A program made the position numbers and the translations under genes. This document shows positions 25,701 to 40,500 of a DNA stretch of 64,000 nt, piece by piece. The stretch is taken from assembly GCF_000699445.3 (NCBI RefSeq), contig NC_067201.1, positions 14,997,501-15,061,500 on the forward strand, given 5' to 3'. The notes below the pieces were generated by a model, which searched no databases, had not been told where the DNA came from, and worked only from the letters and a program-made list of their open reading frames with translations. This stretch comes from Schistosoma haematobium. Lineage: Eukaryota > Platyhelminthes > Trematoda > Strigeidida > Schistosomatidae. How positions within the stretch are numbered: the stretch's first letter is position 1; each line of letters starts with the position of its first letter.

Positions 25701-27858
25701 ATTAGGAAATGCAGTCCCATGGTAGTCGGTGACCAGCAATAGGTTAATACGCCATTTGTTCCTTCAGGATCCTGGAGCCTATGTGCACCATCGATTTAGA
25801 ATCGGAATTTTTCAACTCTAGGTGGATCCTCCATATCCACCAACCTGCTTAAAGCGTTGAACACTCGCTTTTCGCCCTCTCGACTTCTTAAACAATACCC
25901 CCGCCGCGAGAAGGCAGCGAGTAGGACTTCCTTGGAAGTGACTTATAGGTGTAGCTATTTGAGAGGATTTGGAAGGGGAGCGTGCTCTCCCCACCCTTAG
26001 CCGTACCAGGGCATTTGGGAGCAACAGAATTACATATAGTTTTGAGTTCACGTTTTAACTAGTAAGATTGTATATTACTTAAAAGTATATTTCTCAAATG
26101 AGCGCATATTATAGCTGAAGTTATCAGCACCTTTTGAGCAATGGATCTTATAAATGCATATTGATGTAGCCCAATGTGTTAGCTTACTATCATTTTCGTG
26201 TTAATAAATTAGTTGTATGGAAAAGAACAAAGCTTGAAGATTAATAGGGTAGAAGATTTTCTACCTAACGATTTTGATGACCATTTTTGAGAGGATATTC
26301 ACATCAATTTCCCATTGAAATTTCAGATCCATCAGTAGAATTTTATTTGAAGGTAGTAAATGAATACTTTCTATAATCATTTTGTATTTTGAATGCATAT
26401 CACTTCGTCAATCCACAGAAGTTGACTCTTTTTGAATACTACCTAAAATTAAACTGAACTATTCAAATAACAAATCAATAGGACATTGATGTGTTATACT
26501 GATGTACTAGCAATTCAGGAATTCGAACTGACACTATACATCCAAAAGAAATATTTGCGACCTATATATTTTGTAATCATTACTCACTTATTATATATTG
26601 CATAATATCTTTTCATAAACAATGAAATTATTACTGTTTCTTAAATAAATGCTACTCCTTGACTCGAACATATTCTGAAGGTTTCCATACTATTCCCTAT
26701 TTGTTAACAAGTTTGTAAATATGAAAATGAAGTTGTCGAATAGAAAATTTTCTTCATTTCTCCTATTTTTCTTCCTATTTTAATTCAACTAGGCAAATTT
26801 AGCTTATTGAGATTAAAATTCAGTTAATAGTTTATTGTTCTGCTTTAATCACTAACATTATAAGCAGAGATGGATGGTGGGTAGCAACAAAATCTCGAAT
26901 ATGTGTTTCGTCTTATGCTTGCTGCCAGTAGTCATATGTGTTTCGTCTCATTCGGGACTCGTCAGCTGGATGTAACTGAATAAATAATATAATTTAGTTT
27001 AAGGTATTTTATGTACCGATCGTGTAAAAATTCTTTATTTAAAAGTGCATACCATTTGAAAGAGACTAACATATTCTAGGTTTTGTGTTAGTAGGTTCAT
27101 TTAACATTCAATTTTTGTAAATAACAACAACAACAACAACAACTATAATCTAAATTAATTATTATTTGCATCCCCCTCCATGTATGAATAAACAATTCAT
27201 ATTTCCCAACCTTCTTTACTCTTCATACTTAGCACCCACTCAATAATATTAATAGTTGTAAAAATTGGTATAAACGGTTATAATTGTTTTATAATAAATA
27301 TAAAGGTGAATAATTTATGCAGTGATTACCGTTTTAATAATAAATCTCTAGTTTAAATTCAAGTTCGAACTTGATTATAGTTAGAGGAGATAATTTGCAT
27401 TTCAGTATGCTATAATATGTCTTTATTTGTATGTGGGTGAATAATAAGTATACACTTAGAAATATTGAGCAGATATTTCAATAACCCTGTAATCACACTC
27501 CAGTTTTTTAAGATTTATACTCATGATCATGCCCTTAATTTATAAACTAAATAGATAACGCGATAGTGTTTGAAGCAAACGATCCTGAGTTCGAGTTCCG
27601 GAGTGAACATCAACTCTGAGATGCAGGTACATCCAGCTGACGAGTCCCATATGGGACGAAACGCGCGTCCTGAATTCCACCGCTAGCTACTATCCATTTT
27701 TTGCTTATAAAAACTACATTCGTTTTAATATCAGCCAATTTTTGTTGTCATTAATAAAAATGAATCATCATTCATAACCTTAATATAAATATTCATCTGA
27801 TTCTCATTAGATATCCACTCGGTCATTCATTCATCATTTATTACTACACTTCATTGTT

Positions 27859-27923
<65 letters not shown>

Positions 27924-30900
27924 TTTGGCTAAATGTGGTTTAATTTTCAACAAGAAAATTTTATGTTCTACTTCAGAGATTGCTTTTTCTATCGGGCAGT
28001 TGGTATTTTTTTCTTGTAAAGTTAATTTATAGCATAAATATTGTAGTTTTACAACATTTAATGGCAGTAGTGCATTATGATGAAAGTGTACACGTGTTTC
28101 AGGCGTTTTTTTCTTTCTTATGTCAGTTTTATAATTTACGAGTAATTTGTTGATTTTATCTCCCCAAAAATCATCTGACATGTTCTCTTATTAACTTTTT
28201 ATTAAAATAAGTATCTAGGTGTTACCGATAGCATCAGTAACAAGTTACATAACAATGATTCTAAGAAAAGTTATTCAACATTTGATTATGGAATAGATTC
28301 TATGGGATTCAATGATGTTTGTTATTAACTTCATGTACTATTTGAGGAATGAACTGTTCACGTTCAAACACAAGTAGTGTATATGAAGTTGTAGAAGCTG
28401 TTTTTGTAGGTGTTGAATTGATAATGAAATGTTGAAGATAATCATACGGTGAAAGTGATTTATAATTATTACATTTTACAGTTCAATAGTTGTAAATTAA
28501 ATGCTTAAAGTCGACTAATTATCTATTTATTTATTTAATTCATATAAAATTTGATACAAATAGATACCAAAAATAGTATACACCGTATGAAATAAAATAA
28601 GTATATGAGCTGCATTACTGCTAGGGGACCCAAATTGATTCAGGTGGCCTTTTTAAGAGGTCACTTTCCAAGGTACTAAAGTAACATCAGAAGATGGAAT
28701 CTCATGGTTTCGGATGGCCAAAAGAGGTTCATATGCTATTTGTTCCCTTGGGATTTTTCAGCTAATGCTCACCATTAGCTTAAAATCATGGTTTACCAAC
28801 TTCGTATGTATCCTGTCTAAAATCTAGGAGTCCGATCATCGTTCTCTTAATTTCATAAGCAACACCCCCGCTATAAGAAAGCAATGAGTTGAACTTCCCT
28901 GGCAGATTATTTATTTATTTGAACACATAAATATTGGTACAAGGGGGCACCGGATATATATGCCCCACACAAAACAATCAGAATGGGAAGAGGGAAAGAA
29001 TGTAAGGTGCGCATAAGAGAGAAGAAAGGAAAAAAAGAGAACAATAACGACCACAGATTACTGTATGGTAGTGTAATAATAATAGTAATAAAAGTGGGGG
29101 AAACAGAAAGGTACAGCCAGAAAGAATTCTTTCAGTTAAGGAAAATACAACCATTTCTTTTATGAAGAAAGTAAAAGAAGGTTACAGCAGGATCGCCACT
29201 GGCTTCTATTCTGAGCCATATCTGATAACGTCTCTAGCCACTGTGTTGCACCATCTCTCGGACCCCAACCAGGGTGTCGAGAAGGACCAACACAAGTCAG
29301 CCCTTTGCAACTTTCTTTCATACCCCGACACTATGTCATACACTGACCACCTCTCCGCATTTTCCAACCAGTCCCAGCGTCCGCAAATAACGCACGACGT
29401 GGAATTCTCTGGGACGACATTCGTAGAACATTTCCAAGCCACCAAAGTCGATGTTTCAAGATGGTGACACCAATTGCATTATCGTCTCTCTACCGGAATA
29501 CACAATTCCGAACCTCTGCATTACTAACATGGTGTTGCCACTGGATGTCAGCAATCCTTCGGAGACAACGATGATCAAACACAGAGAGTCGTCTAACATC
29601 CTTAACTCGGAGAGGCCAGGTTTCACAAGCATAGAGCAGAACTGCTCTCACCAACGCGTTGTAGATCCGACCTTTTACAGCCAGACTGACATCACGAAGG
29701 CGTCAAAGATGGCCCAGATTGGCATAAGCCGCTCTGGCTTTCACTATACGTGCATTGATCTCATCACTCACGCCACCACCAGCACTTATGCAACTACCTG
29801 GATACACGAACTTCTCAACTACTTCTATCTGCTCATCACCCAGTGTGAGTACAGGATTAGAATCCTACCAGTTTTGTAAAAGTACTTTGCACTTCGAAGG
29901 TGCAAAACACATACCGTACCTACGGACACTGATTGCCAAGTGATTAAGTGCGGATTGCATGGCTTGGGCATTATCACACATGAAGACAATATCATTCGAA
30001 TACTCAAGATCGATAAGTTTTTCTCCAGGCAACAGGTCCACACCGCCATTACTTACATCCATCAGGGCTGTTTCCAGAATGTCGTCGATGGCAAAGTTGA
30101 AGAGGAATGGTGAGATTGGGCAACCCTGTCTAACTCCACTTCATGAATAGAACAATGGCAGATATCCTAAGTACATGATCGTATGAGAGCATTTTTAAAG
30201 AGGGAGAAAGAAAGAGGACTCTTTTCACACGTCTGTACTGGAGCATTTCGTGTTAACACTTTTAAAATGCATATTTACAACATGTGACCTAGCCTAATAA
30301 TCTATTAATACATACTGCTACAATTTATAAACAACATTGTATGATAAATTCTATGGGGAATAAAGAAGTCTTTATAATCCTGATAAAAGTAGTATTGATA
30401 AAGGATTAGATTAAAAAACTGGAAGATAAATTTACATGACAGGCATAATAAGTATTGGATGTCAGTTGCCTGCTACTTGCAGAAAGATAAGATCTGAGTG
30501 CTTTTGCGTTACTCTCAATGGTTTTAGATAATCTAAAATATCTGACTACCGTATTTAATTGTACCTAAAACGCGATTCAGAAAACTTAAATTTATCTTTC
30601 TAATCAGTCTATAAGTACTTATATCATTCGTATTTTCTGAAGCTAGAATTTGTGGCATAACTGTTTAGTATGTGGTGTAAAGTACATTAACCTAACAATA
30701 TTTACTTCTCACACCAGCAGTTTCATACAACTCTTAGATCCTACTAAGACGTATTATAAAAAGAAGCTAAAACAGGTGAATCTAAGATTCACCTCATGAG
30801 AAAATTGGAGTTATGGTACCGGGTAACATATTAATGTAGCGTTTCTTTAACATAAGCGTCTTCTAATTGAGGAGGAAATATTCTTACAAGGTTTAATTCT

Positions 30901-33900
30901 TCATTGACTGTCTTTCTTTATTCCGTAATGCAAGAATTAATGAATAACTCACACAATTACGAAAAATAAGTTTCCTAGTAAAGTTTATCTCATGTTTTTG
31001 GGCGCTGTAGTTTACGCAATTGTCGTAACTAGTGGTTAGAAATGCTAGATTACATGAATCAGAATTAGTCACAATAGCACAGATACATTCACTTGTTGTC
31101 TTTTCTTAGACCTCGAGTTCTAAAAATATTCCTTTTTTTTATCCCACGAATTCTTCTCTAATCACATTGTCTTTGTCTAGTGTTTTCAAATATCAATGTT
31201 ATCGTTGCTACGTTTACTTAATTTGTCATTTGTCTTGAGGATTTCATCTCACTGTACTGATATTTGGGTGTGGCAATTCCAACCGGTGCACATCTGTGCC
31301 AAGTTATATGCTGCTTATAACTGACTTATTTCATAAGGTTGACCTACACGCTACCCTACTTGTAGGGATCTTGATTTTCGCATTGTACCAGTGTGTTAAT
31401 TAAATGTACCTTAGATAACTTAATATACCACTAGCTTGCTCATTTTCTTTACTTCATCATTTATATAGGTAATCCTGGTACATTTGCTTTTCGTGATCAA
31501 ACAGGTCATTATTTGACCACAATCGGACCTGGAACAACTAAAGTAAAAACAAATACAAATATTGGTAAAGAAGAACTCTTTCTAATAGAACATGCTGCTT
31601 TACAAGTTGGTATAGTAGCACATAATGGGAAATTCGCATCAGTTAAACAAGGTAAGTTAATTTCTGTTATGTGCAGTTCAAAATAACCAAGTAGTTCAAT
31701 AAATATATATTGTGTTGAAATGACGAACTGATATTATCTAAACCACCATTGAAAACTTGGAAGCATCGGACAGACGCTTCATTCGAGTATGGGACTCAGA
31801 AATAGGAATTCACGACCCCATTACGGGGGATTGGACCTAAAACCCCCAGTTTCGTGCGCGAATGCTTAATCTCTATGCGACTGAGCTGGTATTCAATGGT
31901 GTTAATTTCGGGTGTGAAACAGATATCTGCTGCAAGCAATGGATGAAGGGTTGCACAGGATCATGGGTTGAATGAAGTTAGACAGTCACACCGTTGGATG
32001 CCAGCTCATTGGTCTAGAAGTTGGGCGTTTACGTGCGATGTCGAAGGTCCTGAGTTCGATCCTTTTCAAGGGGGTCGTGGATGTACAATTCTAAAGAGTC
32101 CCACAATAGAGCGAAATAGCTATCCATTACACCCAAGTTCTCAATATTCGTCTAGCTAAGATCAGTTCATGGGTTTAACTTTTAAAATACTACAATCTTC
32201 ATAAACCTCCCTGTACTAAACGTATATTGTTCCATATCAGTAAGTCAGTTAATTCGTGCTTGAAGTTGTAGTTTAACTTGAATATACCTCTTCATAAACC
32301 ACCGTTTTGTCTAAAACAATAATGATGGTTGTCTACTCAGTTATATAACTAGCATTGAGATGAATTCTCGGAATATTATTTTGGAGAAACTGTGATCTGT
32401 ATGTGGTCAGTCATGTTGGGAGTGTGAGACACTGATTCATGGAACATCATTATTAATTGACTGAAGATCAGAATTTAGACTTTGTGATTCAGTTGTATAA
32501 GTGTGTTCAATTACAAACTTTATTAAAGAATCGTAAATTACAAAGAATCAACTATCTAGTATAGTCTAGTTTCTAAATGTATTGTCCAAGCTGATGAATC
32601 TGAATAACTATCCATAAATCACTTATATACTATGAACATCCCATTACAATTTTATTCAGTTTATATGGTAGCTAATATATTTTAAAATTATTATGGTGAA
32701 TTAATCATACTGTAATTTAAATTAGTTTAGGTGATAACACACCGCCCAAGACACAATGTGTTACTTGTGTTGTTTTTTATTTCTCTCTATTCAATAAACA
32801 CAATCGAATCAATAGTTTTGTTATAACGCTTGGTTTTACTTCGTCTAATGTTATAACGGTTGGGTTTCCACGTTTACACGTATGGGACGTTAATTTACCC
32901 TAAACGATTATCTACAATAGATTCCCTCCCAATATCTATTCTACAGGACGTCAACACAACTCAGATCAAGAACACGTGATTAGCCTGACCACAACGTAAA
33001 TGTATTTCCACACCAAAAACCCGACACAATTCAACAACAATGAACAATCAATAATAAATGAGCCGAATAATAAGGATAGGAGGACACATAACTCATATGA
33101 CACCTGTCAGACTATCTACATGTCGACTAAGCAGACAACCAATCATGATCATTTTGGTCCACACATCAAGTTTCTTTCAATATTAACTGTTGATTGGTGG
33201 TATAAGACCTGTGAACAAATATGGTAAGACATATGTCAGCGTGTCAAGTATGAGATGAAATCATCGATAAGAGCTAAGCTGTAGTTTAATTCATCTTGTA
33301 TTGGTGATTTGAGTCTTCCGATTGACACTTAGAACTGCAATTGATCAATCTCTTATTGACATATATACATCCTGTAGGGATCGTCTTAGTATTGACTTAA
33401 GTCACAAGCATTATAAGCAGAAACGGATAGTGGCTAGCAGTGGCTATCTGTTCTCAGTAGCTATGTGGATAATGACGTGATGACGTCTGAAGTGAATGAT
33501 ACTGGTTTCGAATCCCGAATCGAACATTGGCTCTGGAATGCAGGAATATCTATCTGATGAGTCCCAAATAAAACAAAGTGCTCTCCATGGATTACACTGC
33601 TAGCCACGATCTCTGCTTATAAGCTCTGATTTGTTTATATTAAGTGAAAATTATTCACAAAGTCTGTTGAAGGTAGTAATAATAAGTTCAGATAAAATTA
33701 GGTCATTTTTTCGGTTCGATTTATCACGTCGTCATATTGTGTACCATAATAATTCAAATTCTGTGTATGATTCAGAATTAATTGATATGATCTATAGATT
33801 ACCCGGTCAACAAAACGATCTGGAGTACTGATGTAATAATAGATCGAGAGAACAAGCCATGGGCAACCACATCAATACTGAGTATCAGTCGTTGACTGTT

Positions 33901-36900
33901 GGTATGACCCATGATGGTGGATGCAGAATGCCTGTGAGAGACCTTCTCGTTTTGTTTTCATTTCTTCTCAATTCTTAGTCTTTCTCATTACCAATGCCAT
34001 CTCATTATTTCGACTTCTTTAAATAATCATCTTGTTAGGTTCATCTCTTCGTTAGGATTTGTGGTATGGCAACATGAGCTAACACATATTTGTGTCAAAT
34101 TACGTTGATTATGACTGACATAGCAAGCAAACTAAGACGGACAGGAATAAAGAAGAGAGAATTGTTCAAATAAAGTTAAATATGAGAACTTCGTGTGTTT
34201 AATAGCTATCGACTTAGACTTACATATATTTTGCTGAACTATTTGAACGCGTATTTCCTAGGAAGAAATATGCATTCTTTACAAGATTTCGACTTGTGTT
34301 GTTCAATGCAAATATTAAACAGTTTACAAATATGATTATTTGAATTGATTATAGGATCAAAACTAAGGAATAGAAATAAGGGATTGAACAATAACTATTT
34401 CTAAGGTATCATTACCAAGGTTTGACTTGATAATTTCGAACAAATTGAGCATTGGGTAGATTGTTATAAATAAATAATATATTTGTAATATCCAAATGAG
34501 TAGAAAAATTAGATTTTTCGACGTTTCGTGACTTAGTGTCATAATACTCTTGCTGTTCCGTTGTACTATATAGACTTGGATTAATTTTGATGTAGTTATT
34601 TATTCTCTGAAGAAGTGACTTACACTAAGTCACGAAACGTCGAAAAATCTAATTTTTCTACTCATTGGGATATTACAATTATATTATTTATTAATAACTA
34701 TTTATCTTATAATGTTTTTCCCAGCACTGGCTAACTACAAGTTTCTTTTAGCTTGTAGCTACTTTAATAATTCGTTTTGTTTTTTGGTAAGCCACTCTTT
34801 GTCTATGAATTTCTAAGCAGGTAACAGTATACTGCAATCTTGCATCATTTTGCAGTGATGGCATTATATTTTTTAGATGACTAATTTCATCGTGTCCCAC
34901 GTAACCTTGATTATATTCTGGTATTATGAATTTGTGTACTCGTTTCATCTAAAATACAAATATGTTTCATTATAAAATTTTATTTCTTACATTCTTATTG
35001 CCTTGGGCATCATGTGTTTATGAATCCTTCACAATTATTGTATCTTTAGTGCATTTATTTTTGTGTCTTATCAGCAAACCATACTCTGGATACATATTTT
35101 CTTTTTCAATAGTCATTAGTTATGTATTAAAACAAATATCTGATAAAAACATCTTTCTTAATACAGTACAGATTCTTCTGTGAAAATCTGTTTCCTCTTA
35201 GCTATTTTCGATCATTACATGATGTTAATTGAAAGAGCTTTCCTTGTCTATCCATGTTTTTCTTTCGAATATTTCACATTTTATGACTTCTAAATTATCA
35301 TTATTTGTTATTACTCTTTATTTTCTATACTTACTAGTAACAAAATAATCCGTTAGTATTAAGAAACTGACTATATCATATAGAGAGATATAGGGTTTTA
35401 ATGTGTATCATATAATGTAATTGTTTTTCTCTCCCTCTTCTTTTTTTCAAGGTATTGAAATTTCTGCAAATCAGCATGAATTAGACGAAACAGCTATTTT
35501 TCAGTTGGAATATATTGGTGGGATGGGTTTTAATGCTTTAGAGGCTATAGCATCTAGCCCAGCATCGACTTTATCTGGTCCAGATGGTGGAGTCAGTGAC
35601 TCTTCTGCTTCTAATTCAAGTTTAATCAATATTAACCATTCCATTACTAATGGTGTTCATTCAGATGTTTACTTTCTAACAACCGGATTTTGGCGTCTAC
35701 GTTCTCGCAGTGGAAAATTATGGAAACTTGCTTCATCATCTGGTGTTAAGAATACTTCTTCAGATGGGTAAGTTTTTCTGGAGCAACTATTATTTATATA
35801 TATGGTCTTAGTCGATTCCTCTTTTATTTAAATATCTGACGTATTGTCATTTTAGTTAGTCGTCCTTACTTTTAACTAATAGTGAATTCATAATTTCTAT
35901 TTTTAAACTTCTCATTTCAGTCAGTTTCGTACAGTCACACTATTAATAATTAAAACCGATTTTTAGCCAACCAGAATGCAGGTGATCTATGTGGTAAAAT
36001 CTAGAATTAAGTTAGAGTTATGGTTTAAAGTTAGGATTAGGAGTTTGGATTATAGTTAGGAAAAGAATCTAACAACCACTATATTAGTTCACCAGTAAGG
36101 AGTTTTTTTACTTACATTAGAATAAGCAGAAGGTATGGTTACTAGCAATCTCCATCCTATTTGGGACTCGTCAACCGGATGTATCTACATCCGAGAGTTG
36201 ACGTCCACTCCAGGACTAGAAACCAGTATCGCCCGCTTCAGATGCCATCACATTATAATCCATTTAACTATTGAGTCGAAATAGCCACTGGTCTTTGGAA
36301 GAGGATGAATCTCAATTCCCATATATTAATTGAGATCATGAACCGATCAATGTTGAACCACCATTGAAAACTTGGAACACTGGACGACTGTTTTCTCTTA
36401 GTATCAGACTCTCCAGCAGTGCGCATCCGTGATCCCGCGCGCAGGATTCAAACTCAGGACCTTCGGTCTTACGCGCGGACGTCCAACCTCTAAACCACAG
36501 GGCGATCATCCAACGATGTTTATGTCTAACTTCAACCAATCCACGATACTGCGCAAACATCCTCCATACTAGGACTAACCGGCCGTCCAGTGCTTCCAGG
36601 TTTTCGACAGTGGTCCAACATTGATCGGTTCATGATCTCAATTAAAACTCAACAATCTCCACAACCTTATACTGGTCCTACATATTAGTTGTTTGGATCT
36701 TCCGATTGATGTTCGGCATTGTATTTGATTCTGTATTATTGTTTTTAAATTATCTTTCATGTCCTTCTGTTTGTATTTCCAACTGTTGTTGATTTATCTA
36801 TAGTACTTTAAAATATTTCTACTTGAATCGTTTTATAGCGTATGGAAAAACTTTTAAATTTTTCTTGTCTATCTTTTGTTAATGTATGATGTAGAGAGAT

Positions 36901-37483
36901 ATAAAAGCGCTATTATTTACCAAAGACAACTTAGGGAAATTATATTTCCTTTATGACGATACGCATTCGAATTCAATGTTATTCTGTATAATTGATTTGT
37001 TTAAGTGAATTATTGACATTTAGATTTATCTGTACTCTCTGTCTCCTCTCTTTTTACTTCTGTTTTATCTTACCTTTTATTCGAAATTAATATTAGAGAT
37101 CAAGAAAGTTTATTTGAAATGTTAACTGTGAATAAAGTCAATGATAAACAAATTCGTCAAATTGTATTTCGGTCAAATGATGAACAGTCTTTGACAGCTC
37201 GTAAACTTGGTGCTGTATCTACAAGTGGTCGTTTAATTGATGAAACTCAGCTACCATCACCAGATGAACTATTCAATATTATTTTAACGAATAGAACATC
37301 AATTGTGTTTTTATCTTCATTAACTGGTGGTTTTTTAGTACGTGGTAAACAAAATATTCTTGATTCAAATGGAGTAGCTTATGAACCATTTTATATTCGA
37401 GTAACTAAACGGCATACTTATAAATTTTTTGCTCGTAAGTGTGATTTTTTTCGAATTGAACTACTTTTAATACTGTGTGATCT

Positions 37484-37535
<52 letters not shown>

Positions 37536-40500
37536 ATATATACATATTGTTAGCAAGATATATGTTAGATTAAAGCATGTTCGTGCAGGATTGTGTTGGA
37601 GGCACGTTGAATGGCTACTTCTTAACCAATCAGCGCTAGCGGAGACTTGGAGAAGTCTCTAGAATCTTATGTATTGATTATAAATAAACTAATGTTTTTC
37701 TTATTGTGATTCCAACTCCCATCCACCCTTGTTACTTCGGTTATAATTAAGTTCCCGTTCAACCGTGTTCTGGTTTGGGAACTTGTCAAATGAAGCTCTG
37801 TCCAAGAAATACTAACCAATGAGAGTAGCTGGGTCATAGTAAGAGGAATCATAACACGTATATAAGTTACTTATAAGTTTACGATGTTAGTTATGTTGAT
37901 GTATTAACTAATAAGGTTGTTGGACAAATAAAATGGCCTCATTTTAAGAAGTTCATCGGGTCACACGATACGAACAACTATTAGTCATGCTGGTATGCTG
38001 GTTAGAATGGTAACCAAGCTAGAGAATTTCATTAGTTCAAATTGTGTTGATTAGTATAGACTTACTGGTTGGAATTTGTCAGATAATCGTAGTTCATGTA
38101 TGATAATAGATTTTAGGCCATAGTGACAGATTTGTATTCACTTTTTAAACTACAATAGTGAAGTATAATAATGATTGTATTTTAAAAAGTAATTCGAAAT
38201 AACTGTCACAGGTTTACATAATCTTAATCATGTTAAAGAATGTTTACGCTATTCACATACCAAGCATCAACTTTAGTTCTCTCGACCCATTAAGGTGTTT
38301 ACGCATAAGCAGGATGAATGCAACATAACAAACTTATTGCGTTATTCATGAAACCTGTACAGTTGTATCGAGACAATTAAAAAAGACCAAAAAATTTAAA
38401 AGGAGTGAATATATTGTTTCTGAACAACGAGACCGATCCGAAGCCAGTGAATTGCCAAAGTTTCACTCGTTCATATCTCTGAAGCTTTAGTAATTCGTAA
38501 ATTCACTTATAGTCTCTAAGCTCAAATGTAATTTGTCCAGTCTTCCATTTTACCATAGTTCTAAATCCCCTTCTTACTTTTCCTGTTTTTCTGACGTACG
38601 TTTATCTCTCTCGTGTATTCGCAGAGGGATATTTATGGAGATTTTAGAATTTTCATAACTTTAAATTACAAATTGATCTCGGCTAGACCACCATCGAAAA
38701 CCTGGAAGCACTAGATGAATATTTTTTCTCAGTATGGGACTCCTCAGTAGTGTTCATCCTCAACCGTGCACACGAGAAGCGAACCCAAGACCTTCAGTTT
38801 GGGAAATAAACTCTTATCCATTGAGTAAGCATCCAAAGGTTTTAATGTTTGGTTTCATACATTTCACGATACCGCTCAACCCTGCCTGCAATGAATAACT
38901 GTTTCACACCCGACACGAATCGGACTCCACTTGTCACGGCTTCTCTCTAGAACTCCCGTAGTTAGATCTTGAAGATAGTCACTGGTAAGTACATGATCCA
39001 TTGGATATGGGCTCAGTTGTCTAAAGACTAAGCATTCGTGTTCCAGACCGAAAGTTCTGGGTTCGATTTCCTGTGGCTGAATCGTAGGTATACAATATAG
39101 AGAAGTCTCATACTAGGAAAAAATAGTCATCCAGCGCTTCCAAGTCTTCAATGTTGGTCTAGCTAAGATTAATTCGTGATTTGATCTATTAGAATTCTTC
39201 ATATTCGTCAAGTGAACAATTATCTTCCATATCTCTCCCCCCATATATCGTTCCTATTTTATTTCTTTTTTTATTACTCTAATTATTATATAACTGGCAT
39301 TCAATAATTGAAAATATTTTCCGACTAGATTTTTTGTTTTTGTAACCTTACTAATGACGCAACAACTTTCTACTTTATTACAGACTAGTATGTGATAAAA
39401 GTAACTTCAAATATAATTGTATGTTTATGAATTTTAAGTCCATCAAACCGGTTTTCGATTTATTTTTTCTGAAAAAAACTATAAAACTTTTATTATCAGT
39501 ATGAGGATTTGTGGAGATTGTCATATTTTCACAGTTGGATCCACGAGTCGATCTAAGCTAGACCACCATTGAAAACCTGGAAACACGGGACGGCCGTTTC
39601 GTCCTAGTATGGGACTCCTCAGCGGTGCGCATCCACGATCCCGCAAGGGAGACTCGAGCCTGACTTTTATTTAAATTTAAATAATATTCAGCTTCTTGTT
39701 GTTGTGGTAGTGGTGGTTCAGTTTTCATAACAATAATATAAGACATGTGCGTAGTCCGAATATATTATAGATCTAAATATGACCATCTTCTTAGTCGTTT
39801 ATGCAATTTTCAATCGTTATGTCGTCAGTGATAGGTGCATCCGTTGATTAAATTTATTCTATATTGATAGGCAGATAGACAGTAAGCAATAATGTAGAAG
39901 TACTTCTAAAGTCATCACACTTCTCTACAATTCAAAAAGAAAAAAAATCAACTCCAAGTGAAAGCAAAGAGGAGGTTCCTATAGATTTTAAAAATTTTGT
40001 AGTTAATATTAATATTAATTAGACATCGATGAAAAAAACTAAGCAACACTGGGCAACTGTTTCGTACTGGCACGAGATCCCTCAGCAGTGAGGATGTAAC
40101 ACTTCAATGAAGATTAGAACCAGAACGTTTAAGTATCAGAGCAAGCGATTAACTTTAAGACTACTTAGTCGATATTCAATGGTTAACATATAATACTTCA
40201 GTTAAGAGTAATATATAGTGTAAGCTACATAAGAATTGAACATTTTTGACATGGATACTGAGAAAATGAGTTTGAGGTCAGTAAATAATGCCAAAATCGA
40301 TAAGATATTCATAATTTTTCATGAAAGATAAACAATTAGGAAACCTATGCAAATATGATTGATTTCGTTCCAGATAGTGTCTAGATCATTGAACTATCGA
40401 TAAATTTATCATAGAAGTGTATATGTTTAATGTAATAGTATTCTCAGTCATATTTATTTATTTTAACAAGTGCGTTACACATAAAAGTTTCTTATCCCTA

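Noticed and set aside
27858..28181. Minus-strand ORF ending in a YI repeat
   Set aside because: The tail is the (TA)n microsatellite and the rest shows no domain.
29451..29879. + strand open frame of 142 codons
   Set aside because: Antisense of the LINE-B RT; the minus-strand translation has RT C-terminal motifs.
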